From an uncultured Akkermansia sp. (GTDB lineage: Bacteria > Verrucomicrobiota > Verrucomicrobiia > Verrucomicrobiales > Akkermansiaceae), in the NCBI GenBank assembly GCA_905200945.1, contig CAJKMG010000002.1, positions 260,712 through 324,711 on the forward strand: 64,000 nucleotides of DNA, written 5' to 3'. Below the pieces are notes generated by a model that saw only the letters and a program-made list of their open reading frames with translations, did not search any database and was not told where the DNA came from. Below are positions 17,920 through 27,270 of the stretch, one piece after another. The position numbers and the translations under genes were made by a program. Numbering within the stretch: the first letter of the stretch is position 1; every line of letters begins with the position of its first letter.

Positions 17920-20148
17920 TTAGAACAGGGTCACGGCTATATTCACGCCGGCGGTGACGATAGCCACCATGCTCATGAGCTTGATCAGGATGTTCAGGGA
18001 CGGGCCGGACGTATCCTTGAAGGGGTCGCCCACCGTATCGCCGATAACGGCTGCCTTATGGCTTTCCGAGCCTTTGCCGCCCACATGGCCCTGCTCAATA
18101 TATTTCTTGGCATTGTCCCACGCTCCGCCGGAATTAGCCATGAATACGGCCAGCACAAAGCCGGAAGCCAGGCCGCCGGCCAGCAGGCCGAACACGCCGG
18201 GAACGCCGAAGACGATGCCCATGCAGATGGGGGTGATGACCGCCAGCACGGACGGCCAGATCATCTCATGCTGCGCTCCCGCCGTGGAAATTTCCACGCA
18301 GCGCACGTAATCCGGCTCCGCCTCCCCGGTCAGGATTCCCTTGATTTCCTTAAACTGGCGGCGCACTTCCTTGACCATTTTTTCCGCGGCGCGGCCGACG
18401 GCATTCATGGTCAGCCCGCAGAACATGAAGGACATCATGGCTCCCACGAAGAGCCCCATAAGCACCTTCGGATTCATCAGGGTTACCTGGAAATAGCCCA
18501 TGAAATCAGACAGGGAAGCAGTGGCGATTTTGGAAACCTCCACGCTTACGGCGTCATTAATTTTGTAAATGGTATTGCCCGTGGCCTCACTCCAGTGAAG
18601 GATGGAAATCTTCAATTCTTCAATATAGGAGGCCAGAAGCGCCAATGCCGTCAGAGCGGCGGAACCAATGGCGAACCCCTTGCCCGTGGCGGCAGTCGTG
18701 TTGCCCAGGGCATCCAGGGCATCCGTGCGGCGGCGCACTTCCGGATCCAGCTTGCTCATCTCCGCATTACCCCCGGCATTGTCGGAAATGGGGCCGTAAG
18801 CGTCCGTCGCCAATGTCAGGCCCAGCGTAGAAAGCATGCCGACGGCGGCAATGCCGATGCCATACAGCCCCTTGCTCATTTCCGCCCCGGTGAAATGCCA
18901 GTCCCCGGAAGCCAGGCCGTAAGCCAGCACAGTGCCCACGACGACAGTAATTACGGGAATGCAGGTGGAAATCATGCCGATGCCGATGCCGGAAATAATG
19001 ACGGTGGCCGGCCCCGTCTTCGCGCTGTGGGCGATTTTACGGCAGGGATAGGAATCATGGGAGGTGTAATGCTCCGTGCTCTTGCCGATGACGATGCCCA
19101 CCGCCAGTCCGGTGACGATGGCCCCCCAGATGCCGGCCCAGTTATCCAGGCCGATGAGCTGGAGCAGGAATGCGGAAGCAATGGCAATCAGAAAGGAACT
19201 CAAGTTGATGCCGCGGTTCAGGGCTGCCATCAGTTCCGTCTGGGAAGCGCCGCGCTTCACGCGCACCGCGTACACGCCCAACAGGGAAAGAATGGTGCCG
19301 AGGGCGGCGATCAGCATGGGCGTAAGGACGGCCTTGAGCGCCATTTCAGGAACGGCCATGTAAGCTGCCGCTCCCAAAGCGGCGGAAGCCAGAATGGAAC
19401 CGCAGTAAGATTCGTAAAGGTCCGCCCCCATGCCGGCCACGTCCCCCACGTTATCGCCCACGTTATCCGCAATGGTGGCGGGGTTGCGGGGGTCGTCCTC
19501 CGGAATGCCGGCCTCCACCTTCCCCACCAAGTCGGCTCCCACATCCGCCGCCTTGGTGAAAATGCCGCCGCCCACACGGGCAAACAGGGCCTGGAGGGAA
19601 GCCCCCATGCCGAAGGTCAGCATGGTGGTAGTGATGACGACCAGGCGCATGGAAAGCTCCATGCCCCCGTAAAACCAATCCAGAACCCAGTACCAGACGC
19701 CGATATCAAGCATGGCAAGGCCCACGACGGTCAGGCCGAGCACGGCGCCGGAGCGGAAAGCGATTTGCAGCCCGGCATCCAGGGAATGGCGGCAGGCATT
19801 CGCCACGCGTCCGGAAGCGTACGTAGCCGTTTTCATTCCGATGTAGCCGGCCAGCCCGGAGAAAAAGCCGCCTGAAATGAAAGCGAAGGGAACCCAGGGG
19901 TTCTGAATGTGGAGGCAGTAGGCCAGAAAAGCGAAAACAACAGTAATGAGCACAAAGAAAATGGCGACAATCTTATACTGCTGCCGCAGGTAAGCCATGG
20001 CGCCGCTGCGGACATGCCGGGCGATCATTTTCATGACTTCGTTACCCTCATCCTGCGCTTTCATGCGGTAAAAAAAGATGCCCGCAAAAATGAGGGCCAG
20101 CACGGAAGCCGATGGGATGAGCCAAAATAAATCCTGGATGGTTATCAT
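17920..20148 (-). CDS. hppA: Membrane-bound cation-pumping pyrophosphatase
   Basis: Hydrolyses pyrophosphate and uses the energy to pump H+ and/or Na+ out of the cytoplasm. It has 742 residues and about 16 membrane segments. The substrate-binding sites are complete: DVGADLVGKVEAGIPEDDPR, NVGDNVGDVAGMGADL near the N-terminal third, and the C-terminal GDTVGDPFKDTSGP. In GNTTAATGKGFAIGSAAL an Ala stands where K+-independent enzymes have Lys, so a K+-dependent enzyme is expected. The transported ion cannot be decided from this reading. It is monocistronic, with its own terminator and a dyad just upstream. Confidence 0.96.
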   Translation of the reverse strand: MITIQDLFWLIPSASVLALIFAGIFFYRMKAQDEGNEVMKMIARHVRSGAMAYLRQQYKIVAIFFVLITVVFAFLAYCLHIQNPWVPFAFISGGFFSGLAGYIGMKTATYASGRVANACRHSLDAGLQIAFRSGAVLGLTVVGLAMLDIGVWYWVLDWFYGGMELSMRLVVITTTMLTFGMGASLQALFARVGGGIFTKAADVGADLVGKVEAGIPEDDPRNPATIADNVGDNVGDVAGMGADLYESYCGSILASAALGAAAYMAVPEMALKAVLTPMLIAALGTILSLLGVYAVRVKRGASQTELMAALNRGINLSSFLIAIASAFLLQLIGLDNWAGIWGAIVTGLAVGIVIGKSTEHYTSHDSYPCRKIAHSAKTGPATVIISGIGIGMISTCIPVITVVVGTVLAYGLASGDWHFTGAEMSKGLYGIGIAAVGMLSTLGLTLATDAYGPISDNAGGNAEMSKLDPEVRRRTDALDALGNTTAATGKGFAIGSAALTALALLASYIEELKISILHWSEATGNTIYKINDAVSVEVSKIATASLSDFMGYFQVTLMNPKVLMGLFVGAMMSFMFCGLTMNAVGRAAEKMVKEVRRQFKEIKGILTGEAEPDYVRCVEISTAGAQHEMIWPSVLAVITPICMGIVFGVPGVFGLLAGGLASGFVLAVFMANSGGAWDNAKKYIEQGHVGGKGSESHKAAVIGDTVGDPFKDTSGPSLNILIKLMSMVAIVTAGVNIAVTLF

Positions 20149-20156
20149 TGTCAGTA

Positions 20157-20173
20157 CACTTTAAATTAAAGTG
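20157..20173. promoter_or_regulatory. Perfect dyad immediately upstream of hppA
   Basis: cactttaa-a-ttaaagtg is a perfect 8-bp inverted repeat with a 1-bp centre, ending 9 bp before the hppA ATG. A related half-site (ccacttta) occurs at about 20194-20201. It looks like an operator or an mRNA hairpin over the ribosome site; no regulator is assigned. Confidence 0.45.
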
Positions 20174-20525
20174 GTAGAAACATAACATCAGCTCCACTTT
20201 ACTCCAAGAAAAAACCTGTGTCCGGAACGGAAAATTCACCTTCCTGCAGAAAGACCAGCACCACAAGAAAAGCCGGAGGAATTTCCGAAGAAACAAGTAC
20301 TGAACCGATTACCCCCAGCTGTATCCCGGAAGCACGGACAGAGACTTTTCTCTCTTACATGGCCATCTCCCTTCCCCATCCTCCGGCAGTGCCGGCAAAA
20401 CAGAGGAAAACCATGATATCCTCTGCAGTAATTCATCTCTGCCGTAGGAATTCCAGCCACGCAGGGAGGAAAACCGGACCATAATTCCAAAAGGACAGAA
20501 AAAACCTTATTCAGGGAAAGCAGAC
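20174..20525. other. Intergenic region between the aldo-keto reductase and hppA
   Basis: About 350 bp with no supported gene. An 84-codon minus-strand frame (20490-20236) is Cys-rich and lacks protein-like features. The stretch probably holds the hppA promoter. Confidence 0.5.
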
Positions 20526-21515
20526 CTATCTATCCGCATTTGCGTCAATAAGAGAGAGCTCCTCCGGCGTAAACGGCGCACTATCCAGAGCTTTCAGGCA
20601 ATCCCTGATTTGCGAGGGGCGGCTGGCGCCAATCAGAGCCGTAGTCACTACGGAATCTTTCAGCACCCAGGCCAGAGCCATCTGGGCAAGGCTCTGGCCC
20701 CGGCTCCGGGCCAGGGCGGCCAGACGGCTAATTTTCTCCCCATACTGAAGAACACGTTCCTTTGTTAAAAAGACGGAGGAACCTGCCGCGCGGGAATCTT
20801 CGGGAATGCCTTCCAGATAACGGTCCGTCAACATCCCCTGGGCCAGGGGAGAGAAAGCGACGCACCCGATACCCGTTTCCCGAACAGCCTGAAAAACGGA
20901 TGTCTCCGGTTCCCGATTAAACATATTGTAACGAATCTGATGCACCAGGCACGGAACGCCGGCCTCCCCGAGCATGGAGCATATCTGCCTGGCCTGTTCC
21001 GCCGGAAACTTGGAAATACCGGCATACAGGGCCTTTCCGGAGCGAACTGCCGTAACGAGGGCTCCGGCCGTTTCTTCCAGCGGAGTTTCCGGATCATGCC
21101 GGTGCGCGTAGAAAATATCCACATACTCCAGCTTCATGCGGGAAAGGGACTGGTCCAGGCTGGCAAGCATGTGTTTGCGGGATCCCCAGTCCCCATACGG
21201 ACCGGGCCACATCAAATGCCCGGCTTTGGTAGCAATGACAAGTTCATCACGGAAACGGGCCAAATCCTGCATGAAAATACGGCCAAAGCATTCTTCCGCC
21301 GAACCGGGAGGAGGACCGTAATTATTCGCCAGGTCAAAATACGTGATACCGGCATCAAACGCGCCGTGAATAAGCCGGCGGGCGTTCTCAAAATCATCCG
21401 CAGCGCCAAAATTATGCCAAAGCCCCAGGGAAACGGGAGGAAGCAACAACCCGCTGCGCCCGCAACGGCGGTAGGCTGCGTGGCTGTAGCGGCCGGAATC
21501 TGGAAGATAATTCAT
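20526..21515 (-). CDS. gpr: Aldo-keto reductase, YghZ/Gpr type
   Basis: A 329-residue NAD(P)H-dependent (alpha/beta)8 reductase. The sequence closely parallels E. coli YghZ (L-glyceraldehyde 3-phosphate reductase), including YRRCGRSG, SLGLWHNFG, FDLANNYGPPPGSAE and GDWGSRK. The catalytic tetrad is visible: Asp and Tyr in FDLANNYG, Lys in TKAGH and His in YAHRHDPETP. The C-terminal LIGASRPSQI binds the cofactor phosphate. I start at the ATG at 21515 (MNYLPDSGRY), which matches the family; the frame is open further upstream. It lies 19 bp after the ligase gene, probably in one transcript. Confidence 0.93.
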   Translation of the reverse strand: MNYLPDSGRYSHAAYRRCGRSGLLLPPVSLGLWHNFGAADDFENARRLIHGAFDAGITYFDLANNYGPPPGSAEECFGRIFMQDLARFRDELVIATKAGHLMWPGPYGDWGSRKHMLASLDQSLSRMKLEYVDIFYAHRHDPETPLEETAGALVTAVRSGKALYAGISKFPAEQARQICSMLGEAGVPCLVHQIRYNMFNREPETSVFQAVRETGIGCVAFSPLAQGMLTDRYLEGIPEDSRAAGSSVFLTKERVLQYGEKISRLAALARSRGQSLAQMALAWVLKDSVVTTALIGASRPSQIRDCLKALDSAPFTPEELSLIDANADR

Positions 21516-21534
21516 CGGAAAGAAAAAGGGGGAA

Positions 21535-22275
21535 TTACCGTGGCTGAGACGGACGCCCATGCCGTACGCCGGAACGCCATGCTTCCGTACGGTATTTGGA
21601 AGCCAGCAGTTCCTCCACGCGGGCATTCATGCCGGGGAACAATTCCGCGTCCACGCACAGGGAATGCTTTTCCGCCAGTCGGGCGGCCAGCAATTCATCC
21701 CATCCGGGAGGGAGAAGACAATTCTGGATGCTCCCCTGGTGAAGAACGCCTCCGCGGACTCTTCTCTGGCCGCCGCCAGCCAGTTTTTCCCCGCTGGGAA
21801 GGACAAGATCACTCGTTACGGGGCTGGAAAAACAGGCCCGACCTCCGTCCGGGGCATCCCCGTCCAGCATCACGCACTCCACGCCGCAATCCCTCAGGAC
21901 GCGGGCCAGAGCCCCATGAATCCAACGGTACAAAACCGCGCTGGAAGGGCGTTCTTTTTCTCCCTTGCGGTGCATGGCCAGAGTAAAGGGAATATCCTGC
22001 CGATGGTCTACAATTCCTCCGCCCGTCCAGCGGCGGACAAAATGAAGTTCCTCTCCAGGAAAAATGGCGCGCGCCGTGGCCTCCTCATCAAAATAACCGT
22101 AAGTCACGGTCGGTTCCGCCCAGCGGTACGCCCTCAGCACAGGCTCCCTGCCCCATTCCAGCAGAGCTTCGTCCACGGCCATGGCTTCCTCCCCGCTTCT
22201 GGCGACAGGATCGCGCCACAGCACTAATTCCGGCAGAGGGGATAAATTGCCGACGATATTTGTGAAACCCAACAT
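21535..22275 (-). CDS. lplA: Lipoate-protein ligase A-type acyltransferase
   Basis: About 246 residues of the biotin/lipoate ligase catalytic fold. RRWTGGGIVDH is the family RRxSGGGxVxH loop that holds the lipoyl-adenylate. SDLVLPSGEKLAGGGQRR carries the catalytic Lys and the AGxxQRR motif, followed by VLHQGSI. It should attach lipoate or octanoate to E2 or GcvH subunits. The C-terminal accessory domain of E. coli LplA is short or absent, so an octanoyltransferase (LipM-like) role is possible. The start may be the ATG at 22275 or another six codons upstream. Confidence 0.8.
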   Translation of the reverse strand: MLGFTNIVGNLSPLPELVLWRDPVARSGEEAMAVDEALLEWGREPVLRAYRWAEPTVTYGYFDEEATARAIFPGEELHFVRRWTGGGIVDHRQDIPFTLAMHRKGEKERPSSAVLYRWIHGALARVLRDCGVECVMLDGDAPDGGRACFSSPVTSDLVLPSGEKLAGGGQRRVRGGVLHQGSIQNCLLPPGWDELLAARLAEKHSLCVDAELFPGMNARVEELLASKYRTEAWRSGVRHGRPSQPR

Positions 22276-22366
22276 ATGGCAACTACAGAACAATTAACGG
22301 CAGGAACGCTCCAGACAAAAAACAACAGCGGCCGATTCCGCCCTCCCCGGTTTCCCGGATACAGGT

Positions 22367-23437
22367 CTAACGGTTCATCGGCAATGCAATCCTCTGGGTG
22401 AAAGACCGGGTATAACGTTCGAAAAATTCTTCAGGAGAAGGAGCGGGACGCTTTTTCTGCCGGATCTGGTCCACAAGAGCCATGCCTTCATCCGTCACCA
22501 CCGTCATGGAAATTGTCACGGCAGTAACGCGGCCGGATTTCAAATCATCAATATTCACGCTGCTGCCTATGATGTCCAGGCGGTTGCCATACACATCCAT
22601 CTGGGTGCAGGAGCCGAGACGATTGGCTCCCGTAGTCATGACCGGAACCAGCACGGATGCTCTTTGCGAGGCATCCTTGTCCGATTTGTTGCTGCCGGAA
22701 TTGCCGATCTTCTTCTGGTAATCCACTTCAAAAATCAGCGTCATTTCCACAATATTCTCCACCAGGAAGTTGGAAGGGACGGTTTCATCCTGCTGGTACC
22801 GTGCGTAAGCGGACCATAGATCCTGCTGACCCAGAAGGTTCCGCACGGTATCCTCCGCGCTGATTAAGTTGCGGTACAGGGAATAAACGGGAAAACCGTC
22901 AGACTCCGCCGTAGCGTCCTGGTCCAGAATCTGGTCACGGTAAAGAAGCTTGTACCCCACGCAATTCACATCGCCGATGATGCGGTCATTCCGCATGTCC
23001 ATGCTGGACTTGGCCGGATTGCGGTCCGTAGCCGTGGTAAAGAAAACCAACTGGGAGGCATTCGTAATTTTGGCGCCTTCCGGCCCCATGGTCATCAGGT
23101 TCACGCGGGCTTCATTCAGGGAGGAGGAGCGGCCCTTTTTCCTGGAGGCCGTGGTCTTTCCCGCGCGGGAAACCAAATCGCTGTCCCGCTGCACCAGCAT
23201 CCACTCAAAGGGATTCCCGGGACGGAACTGCATGCTTTCAAAATCCTTGGTCATGGTATCCATGGCCGTGCGGGCAAGCGTCGTGGTCCGCACATCCTGC
23301 AACACCCATCTCCAGATATCCACCCCGCGGGAAGTCAGAGCCACAATGACCAGGACCAGCACGGTAGTGATGGTCATGGCTGCCAGGAGCTCAATCAGGG
23401 TGAACGCGCCGGATTTGATTTTGGCAAATGTCTTCAT
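22367..23437 (-). CDS. Prepilin-like protein, Verru_Chthon cassette protein C type
   Basis: A 356-residue protein with a class III (type IV prepilin) leader. The short basic start MKTFAKIKSG is followed by AFTLIELLAAMTITTVLVLV; cleavage is expected before the FTLIE-type helix with Glu at +5. The body is globular and beta-rich. It is third of three prepilin genes on the minus strand, 30 bp after the B gene. I assign C from size and order. The cassette is known only from verrucomicrobial and related genomes and its job is unknown. No A-type gene follows. Confidence 0.8.
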   Translation of the reverse strand: MKTFAKIKSGAFTLIELLAAMTITTVLVLVIVALTSRGVDIWRWVLQDVRTTTLARTAMDTMTKDFESMQFRPGNPFEWMLVQRDSDLVSRAGKTTASRKKGRSSSLNEARVNLMTMGPEGAKITNASQLVFFTTATDRNPAKSSMDMRNDRIIGDVNCVGYKLLYRDQILDQDATAESDGFPVYSLYRNLISAEDTVRNLLGQQDLWSAYARYQQDETVPSNFLVENIVEMTLIFEVDYQKKIGNSGSNKSDKDASQRASVLVPVMTTGANRLGSCTQMDVYGNRLDIIGSSVNIDDLKSGRVTAVTISMTVVTDEGMALVDQIRQKKRPAPSPEEFFERYTRSFTQRIALPMNR

Positions 23438-23467
23438 GTTTTTTCAGAGGTCTTCAGATAATACCCG

Positions 23468-24253
23468 CTAACGGCGGAAAGCGAGATTGCGCGTAAACAC
23501 GGGAGTCTTTAAATTTTCCCACGTCAGATGCTGTAAACGCTCGGGATCCGTATTCAACAGCTGGAAGAACTCCGCCTGGTACAGGACTTCCGCCCCCCAC
23601 GGCAAATTCAGGCCGCCGCCTTTCTCCGGCGTATAAACATACAGGGAAGGTTCCTTAATCACCTTGCCGCGGTTGTAAGGATTGTAAATCGTTCCATACT
23701 TGGGAGCCAGCTTGTACCCGTAGGAGCTGGAATCCATGCGCTCCACCACCAGCTGGGTCATGCGCACGGCGAAGACGGGGCCGACAAGGGCCTTGAAATC
23801 ATCCCAACGCTCTTTGTTGTTCGCCAGGCAAACCCCTGTCACCACCGCAGTATTTTTGCCGGGAATGCTTCCCCCATCCTCCAGCCAGGGCTGGGGAGTT
23901 CCGTCTTTGCGGGCCCCCTTGGTCAAATCCGCCCTGTAATTGTAAACAAGAATGGTCGTAGCGGGCCTGGACGTGAACTGCATCCAGTAAAACGCCTTGT
24001 CAAAAGCGGAAACATATCTGGAGGAGGAAGACTTTCTGGCGTTGGACGCGGAACGCTCGGAATTGCGGAGTTCTCCAAGTTCCGCCGTCAGGGCGTGGAC
24101 GATGCGGTCCGCTTCACGAATAGTCAGGGCGGACTGAACCGTCCTTCTGGCAGGAATAAACATGGCCATGAACACTACAATCAGCACGGCCACCACGCCG
24201 ATCGCAAGCACCACTTCCGTCAGGGTGAACCCCTTGGCACGAGACTGTTTCAT
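23468..24253 (-). CDS. Prepilin-like protein, Verru_Chthon cassette protein B type
   Basis: About 261 residues from the ATG at 24253 (MKQSRAKGFTLTEVVLAIGV); an ATG five codons upstream (24268) is also possible. The prepilin cleavage site G/FTLTEVV has Glu at +5, followed by a hydrophobic helix and then a pseudopilin-like body. It is the middle gene of the cassette. The prepilin peptidase at 42747 is the only candidate processing enzyme in this window. Confidence 0.8.
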   Translation of the reverse strand: MKQSRAKGFTLTEVVLAIGVVAVLIVVFMAMFIPARRTVQSALTIREADRIVHALTAELGELRNSERSASNARKSSSSRYVSAFDKAFYWMQFTSRPATTILVYNYRADLTKGARKDGTPQPWLEDGGSIPGKNTAVVTGVCLANNKERWDDFKALVGPVFAVRMTQLVVERMDSSSYGYKLAPKYGTIYNPYNRGKVIKEPSLYVYTPEKGGGLNLPWGAEVLYQAEFFQLLNTDPERLQHLTWENLKTPVFTRNLAFRR

Positions 24254-24300
24254 ACACTTGGTCAACATAAAATGGGAAATCCGGTATTATATCACAGAAA

Positions 24301-25011
24301 CTAATTGGGAATCACCTGCTCCGTCGTCCTCAGACGGCTGATATTGCCTTTGGGATAAATCACAATGCCGCCTGCCAGACCCGGTTTGCCGTCCACCATC
24401 GGGGCAGGCCTCTCCTCCTTGCCGTTTCCGGCGGAACCGGCAACCACCACCAGGCGGGTGGGGGCGTTCGGCTGGGACATGCGGCCTTCCTCGTCAAATT
24501 CAATGAAGTAAATATCCGTCATTCTGTTGCCGGGAAGGTTGACGGTATCCTGACCGTCACGGCTGGCAAAATCGCGGGCCGTGGATTTCTCGCCTCTGGC
24601 TTTCTTCGAGCCTTCCAGAAGGGTGCTGTAGGTCGGACTGACGTAAAAACCGGCGGGAAGAGTCTGTAAACGGTTCACCAGATGCCATTTCCCGGTGCGG
24701 GTATTTTTGGACATCACGCCCAAAGTGCGCATATTGCGGGCTTCATCATCGGGAGTGCTCACAATAATCAGGCGGCTCCACGTTCCTTTGCCCATGGCAT
24801 CCAGCCGCGCCTCCTGCACCATGCCGTCCACCATTTCAACGGCGGCCTGAAGCCCCTGCCCCCTGCCCCCGCCCCTCAACATGCTGGCGGCCAAGGCCAT
24901 CATGGCAACCATAATGGTAATGACAACAATCAATTCCACCAGGGTAAACCCCTTGCTCCCCGGCGAGGAACAGCGCGGAGCCATTCCGGAATGCTTGGAA
25001 AAATATCTCAT
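24301..25011 (-). CDS. Prepilin-like protein, Verru_Chthon cassette protein D type
   Basis: About 236 residues from the ATG at 25011 (MRYFSKHSG). An upstream ATG and a later one (24984) are possible. The leader ends GSKGFTLVELIVVITIMVAMM, a classic type IV prepilin/pseudopilin motif. The GspH-like body contains GLQAAVEMVDGMVQEARLDAMG. First gene of the D-B-C cassette. Such proteins usually form short pseudopilus fibres or secretion-system minor pilins; the partners are unknown. Confidence 0.8.
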   Translation of the reverse strand: MRYFSKHSGMAPRCSSPGSKGFTLVELIVVITIMVAMMALAASMLRGGGRGQGLQAAVEMVDGMVQEARLDAMGKGTWSRLIIVSTPDDEARNMRTLGVMSKNTRTGKWHLVNRLQTLPAGFYVSPTYSTLLEGSKKARGEKSTARDFASRDGQDTVNLPGNRMTDIYFIEFDEEGRMSQPNAPTRLVVVAGSAGNGKEERPAPMVDGKPGLAGGIVIYPKGNISRLRTTEQVIPN

Positions 25012-25320
25012 ACAGATGATGCAGGATTGAACAACGATTTTTGGCATGCTACCCGTTTCAGACGGACACGGCAATCATTTTTTGAGGAACTGGAATGCCT
25101 GATATGTTCCTGTCCAATAAAATCCCGGCAAGGAACCGCCATGCGGAAATCCCTGCTTCCGCCATCCTTCCGGGAAAGAAAAACATCCGGTCGGTTCAAC
25201 TCCCTCATTTCAAGAAGGATAGAGCCGGAACGACATGAGCAAAACCTTTCGGCATCCTTTTCAAAAACCTTCATTTTTTCCGTTCCAATCTCCCCTGCTG
25301 AAAAAAATATCTGGCCCTAT

Positions 25321-26331
25321 TTATCTCAATTCCACCCACACGCCGCGGTGGTCGCTGGCCTGGAGCGAGGGGGGAGAGTCAAGGATGCCCATGGGAGGCT
25401 TGCGACCGAGGCGCTTTTTCAGCGTATTGTTCAGGAAAAGATGGTCAAAGGAATGGTAGGTGTCTCCGTCCTCATAGTAAATGGTCCAGGTCTCCCCGCG
25501 GGAATCCCTGGGCTTCAAACGGTTCAGGCGGTATTCCGTTTTAGCCGGCCCTTGGATGACCTGCACGGCGCTGTCCGAGGGGCCGTCATTAAAGTCTCCG
25601 TACAGAAGCAGAGGCATGCCGTCCTGAGAGGCAAGAGCTTCATTCAGATAGTCCCGCAGGGCGTAGGCTTCCCTTCTCCGTGTGTCCTCAGCGGAACCGT
25701 CACGGCTGAGGCGCGATTTCAAATGAATGCCCACCAGGCGAAACAGCCGTCCGTCCGGCAAGCTGACCGTGGCGTCCAGAATGCCCCGCAGCATCGTCTT
25801 TTTCCGTTTCGTTTCTCCGGATACAGGCATGTCCGCTACGGAACGGTTATCCGCGATACGGTATTTGGAAAGAAGGGCCAAACCACGGTCTTCCCCGTCC
25901 CGCATGACAAGAACTTTGTACGGCAAATGAACTCCTTTTCTTTTCAGCCGCATTTGCAAGTCACGAACGGCAGCCTCCCCGCCCATTTCACACAGCCCCA
26001 CGATTTCCGCCCCTGATTGGCGAACCAGCTCCGCCACGGCTTCACGGGCTTCCACAGGCTTGTATTTTACCTGAAAATTGCTTCTCCTGGGGTCTTCCGG
26101 AACAAAGTAGTTGCCGGCGTTCATGGTCAGCAGACGAACGGGCTCCCCCTTGTCAGGGATTTCCACCTTCTCCCGAACCGTCTGCCGCTCTTCCCTCTGG
26201 CGGGCGGGAGCCGCCTGCGGTTCATTATCCAGCGGCGCCCACTCCGTCAAACCGTACCCCACCACCACGCACAACGCAACCAGGGCCGCGATGACGGAGG
26301 TTCCCCTGCGTTTTGACGTTTTCCTGATCAT
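25321..26331 (-). CDS. Membrane-anchored endonuclease/exonuclease/phosphatase-family protein
   Basis: A 336-residue protein. Residues ~11-31 are a single membrane segment after a basic start (MIRKTSKRRG), then a linker, then an EEP fold. Active-site landmarks are present: LLTMNAGNY (metal-side Asn), GLCEMGG (Glu), GIHLKSR, YGDFNDGPSD (Asp/Asn) and the final SDHRGVWVEL (Asp-His). The enzyme should cleave a phosphodiester (nucleic acid, lipid or nucleotide) on the outer side of the inner membrane. The substrate cannot be told. AGGGAAA 6 bp upstream of the ATG is a plausible ribosome site. Confidence 0.85.
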   Translation of the reverse strand: MIRKTSKRRGTSVIAALVALCVVVGYGLTEWAPLDNEPQAAPARQREERQTVREKVEIPDKGEPVRLLTMNAGNYFVPEDPRRSNFQVKYKPVEAREAVAELVRQSGAEIVGLCEMGGEAAVRDLQMRLKRKGVHLPYKVLVMRDGEDRGLALLSKYRIADNRSVADMPVSGETKRKKTMLRGILDATVSLPDGRLFRLVGIHLKSRLSRDGSAEDTRRREAYALRDYLNEALASQDGMPLLLYGDFNDGPSDSAVQVIQGPAKTEYRLNRLKPRDSRGETWTIYYEDGDTYHSFDHLFLNNTLKKRLGRKPPMGILDSPPSLQASDHRGVWVELR

Positions 26332-26441
26332 GTCCGTTTCCCTGAAAGATTTTCTCCACGACGGACGTAGTGAATGAACAGGACGGACCGTGCAGAATTT
26401 TCCGTCCTATTACTCGGCTTTCGCTTCACTTCCATCCGTAG

Positions 26442-26459
26442 TTCATGATAAACCATGAA
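26442..26459. repeat. Short inverted repeat across the sigma factor start codon
   Basis: ttcatg-ataaac-catgaa has perfect 6-bp arms, and the right arm contains the ATG at 26455. It could be an mRNA hairpin or a binding site. Short enough to be chance. Confidence 0.3.
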
Positions 26460-27141
26460 TGTGCCCCCATTGCAACCCCATAACGAGTCCCAGCCTGACG
26501 AGCAGACACTTTCCCAATATGCGGAACATACCAGAAAAAGTCTGATCGCGCGTTTGGAAAACTGGGAGGATCAGCGCACCTGGGATGAATTTTACCGGAC
26601 GTATTGGCGGCTTATCTATTCCGTCGCCCTCAAGGCCGGATTAAGGGAAGACGAGGCTTGGGACGTAGTACAGGAAACCATTCTTTCCATCGCCAAGCAA
26701 AGCAAGAAAAATATTTACAAACCGGAACAGGGTTCCTTTAAACTCTGGCTCTGGAACATGACCCGCTGGCGCATCAACGACCAGTTCCGCAAGAGGAAAA
26801 AGGATACGGCCATGCTGATGAATCCGGATGCCGCGGATACTTTGGAACATCCCATCGACAAAATCCCGGATGAAGGGAAGAATAATTTTGACCAGGTATG
26901 GGAGCGGGAATGGCAGAATAACCTTCTTCAGGCGGCTCTGGAACGCGTCAAAGCAAAAGTGTCGCCCAAGCAGTTCCAGATTTTTGATTATTATGTCCTG
27001 CGGGAGTGGGACGCAGCCAAGGTCCGCCGACAGCTCGGAGTCACGATTGCCCAGGTTTATCTGGCAAAGCACCGCGTAGGAAGCGCTTTGAAGAAAGAAC
27101 TGCAATTTCTACGATCCCAGGAAAAGGAAAAAGAAAAATAG
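26455..27141 (+). CDS. RNA polymerase sigma factor, ECF type
   Basis: A 228-residue sigma-70-family protein. Region 2 covers about residues 30-110: WDEFYRTYWRLIYSVALKAG, then EDEAWDVVQETILSIAK and LWNMTRWRINDQFRKRKKD. Region 4 is near the C-terminus: KQFQIFDYYVLREWDAAKV, then the helix-turn-helix LGVTIAQVYLAKHRV. The long N-terminus (about 25 residues before region 2) resembles the sigma group found in planctomycetes and verrucomicrobia. No anti-sigma gene is adjacent; the next gene, 129 bp downstream on the same strand, is a PAS-PP2C phosphatase that could belong to its control circuit. Confidence 0.9.
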   Translation: MNVPPLQPHNESQPDEQTLSQYAEHTRKSLIARLENWEDQRTWDEFYRTYWRLIYSVALKAGLREDEAWDVVQETILSIAKQSKKNIYKPEQGSFKLWLWNMTRWRINDQFRKRKKDTAMLMNPDAADTLEHPIDKIPDEGKNNFDQVWEREWQNNLLQAALERVKAKVSPKQFQIFDYYVLREWDAAKVRRQLGVTIAQVYLAKHRVGSALKKELQFLRSQEKEKEK

Positions 27142-27270
27142 GAGTTCATTTTAAAACCTCCCGGTGTCCTTGATACGCATTCCTCCGGCTGGACCTCTTT
27201 CCAGAAAGAATTCCTTTATTTTGCCTCTTGCCAAGACAAAGGTTTTATCGTTAGATTAACGGCAACTGAA

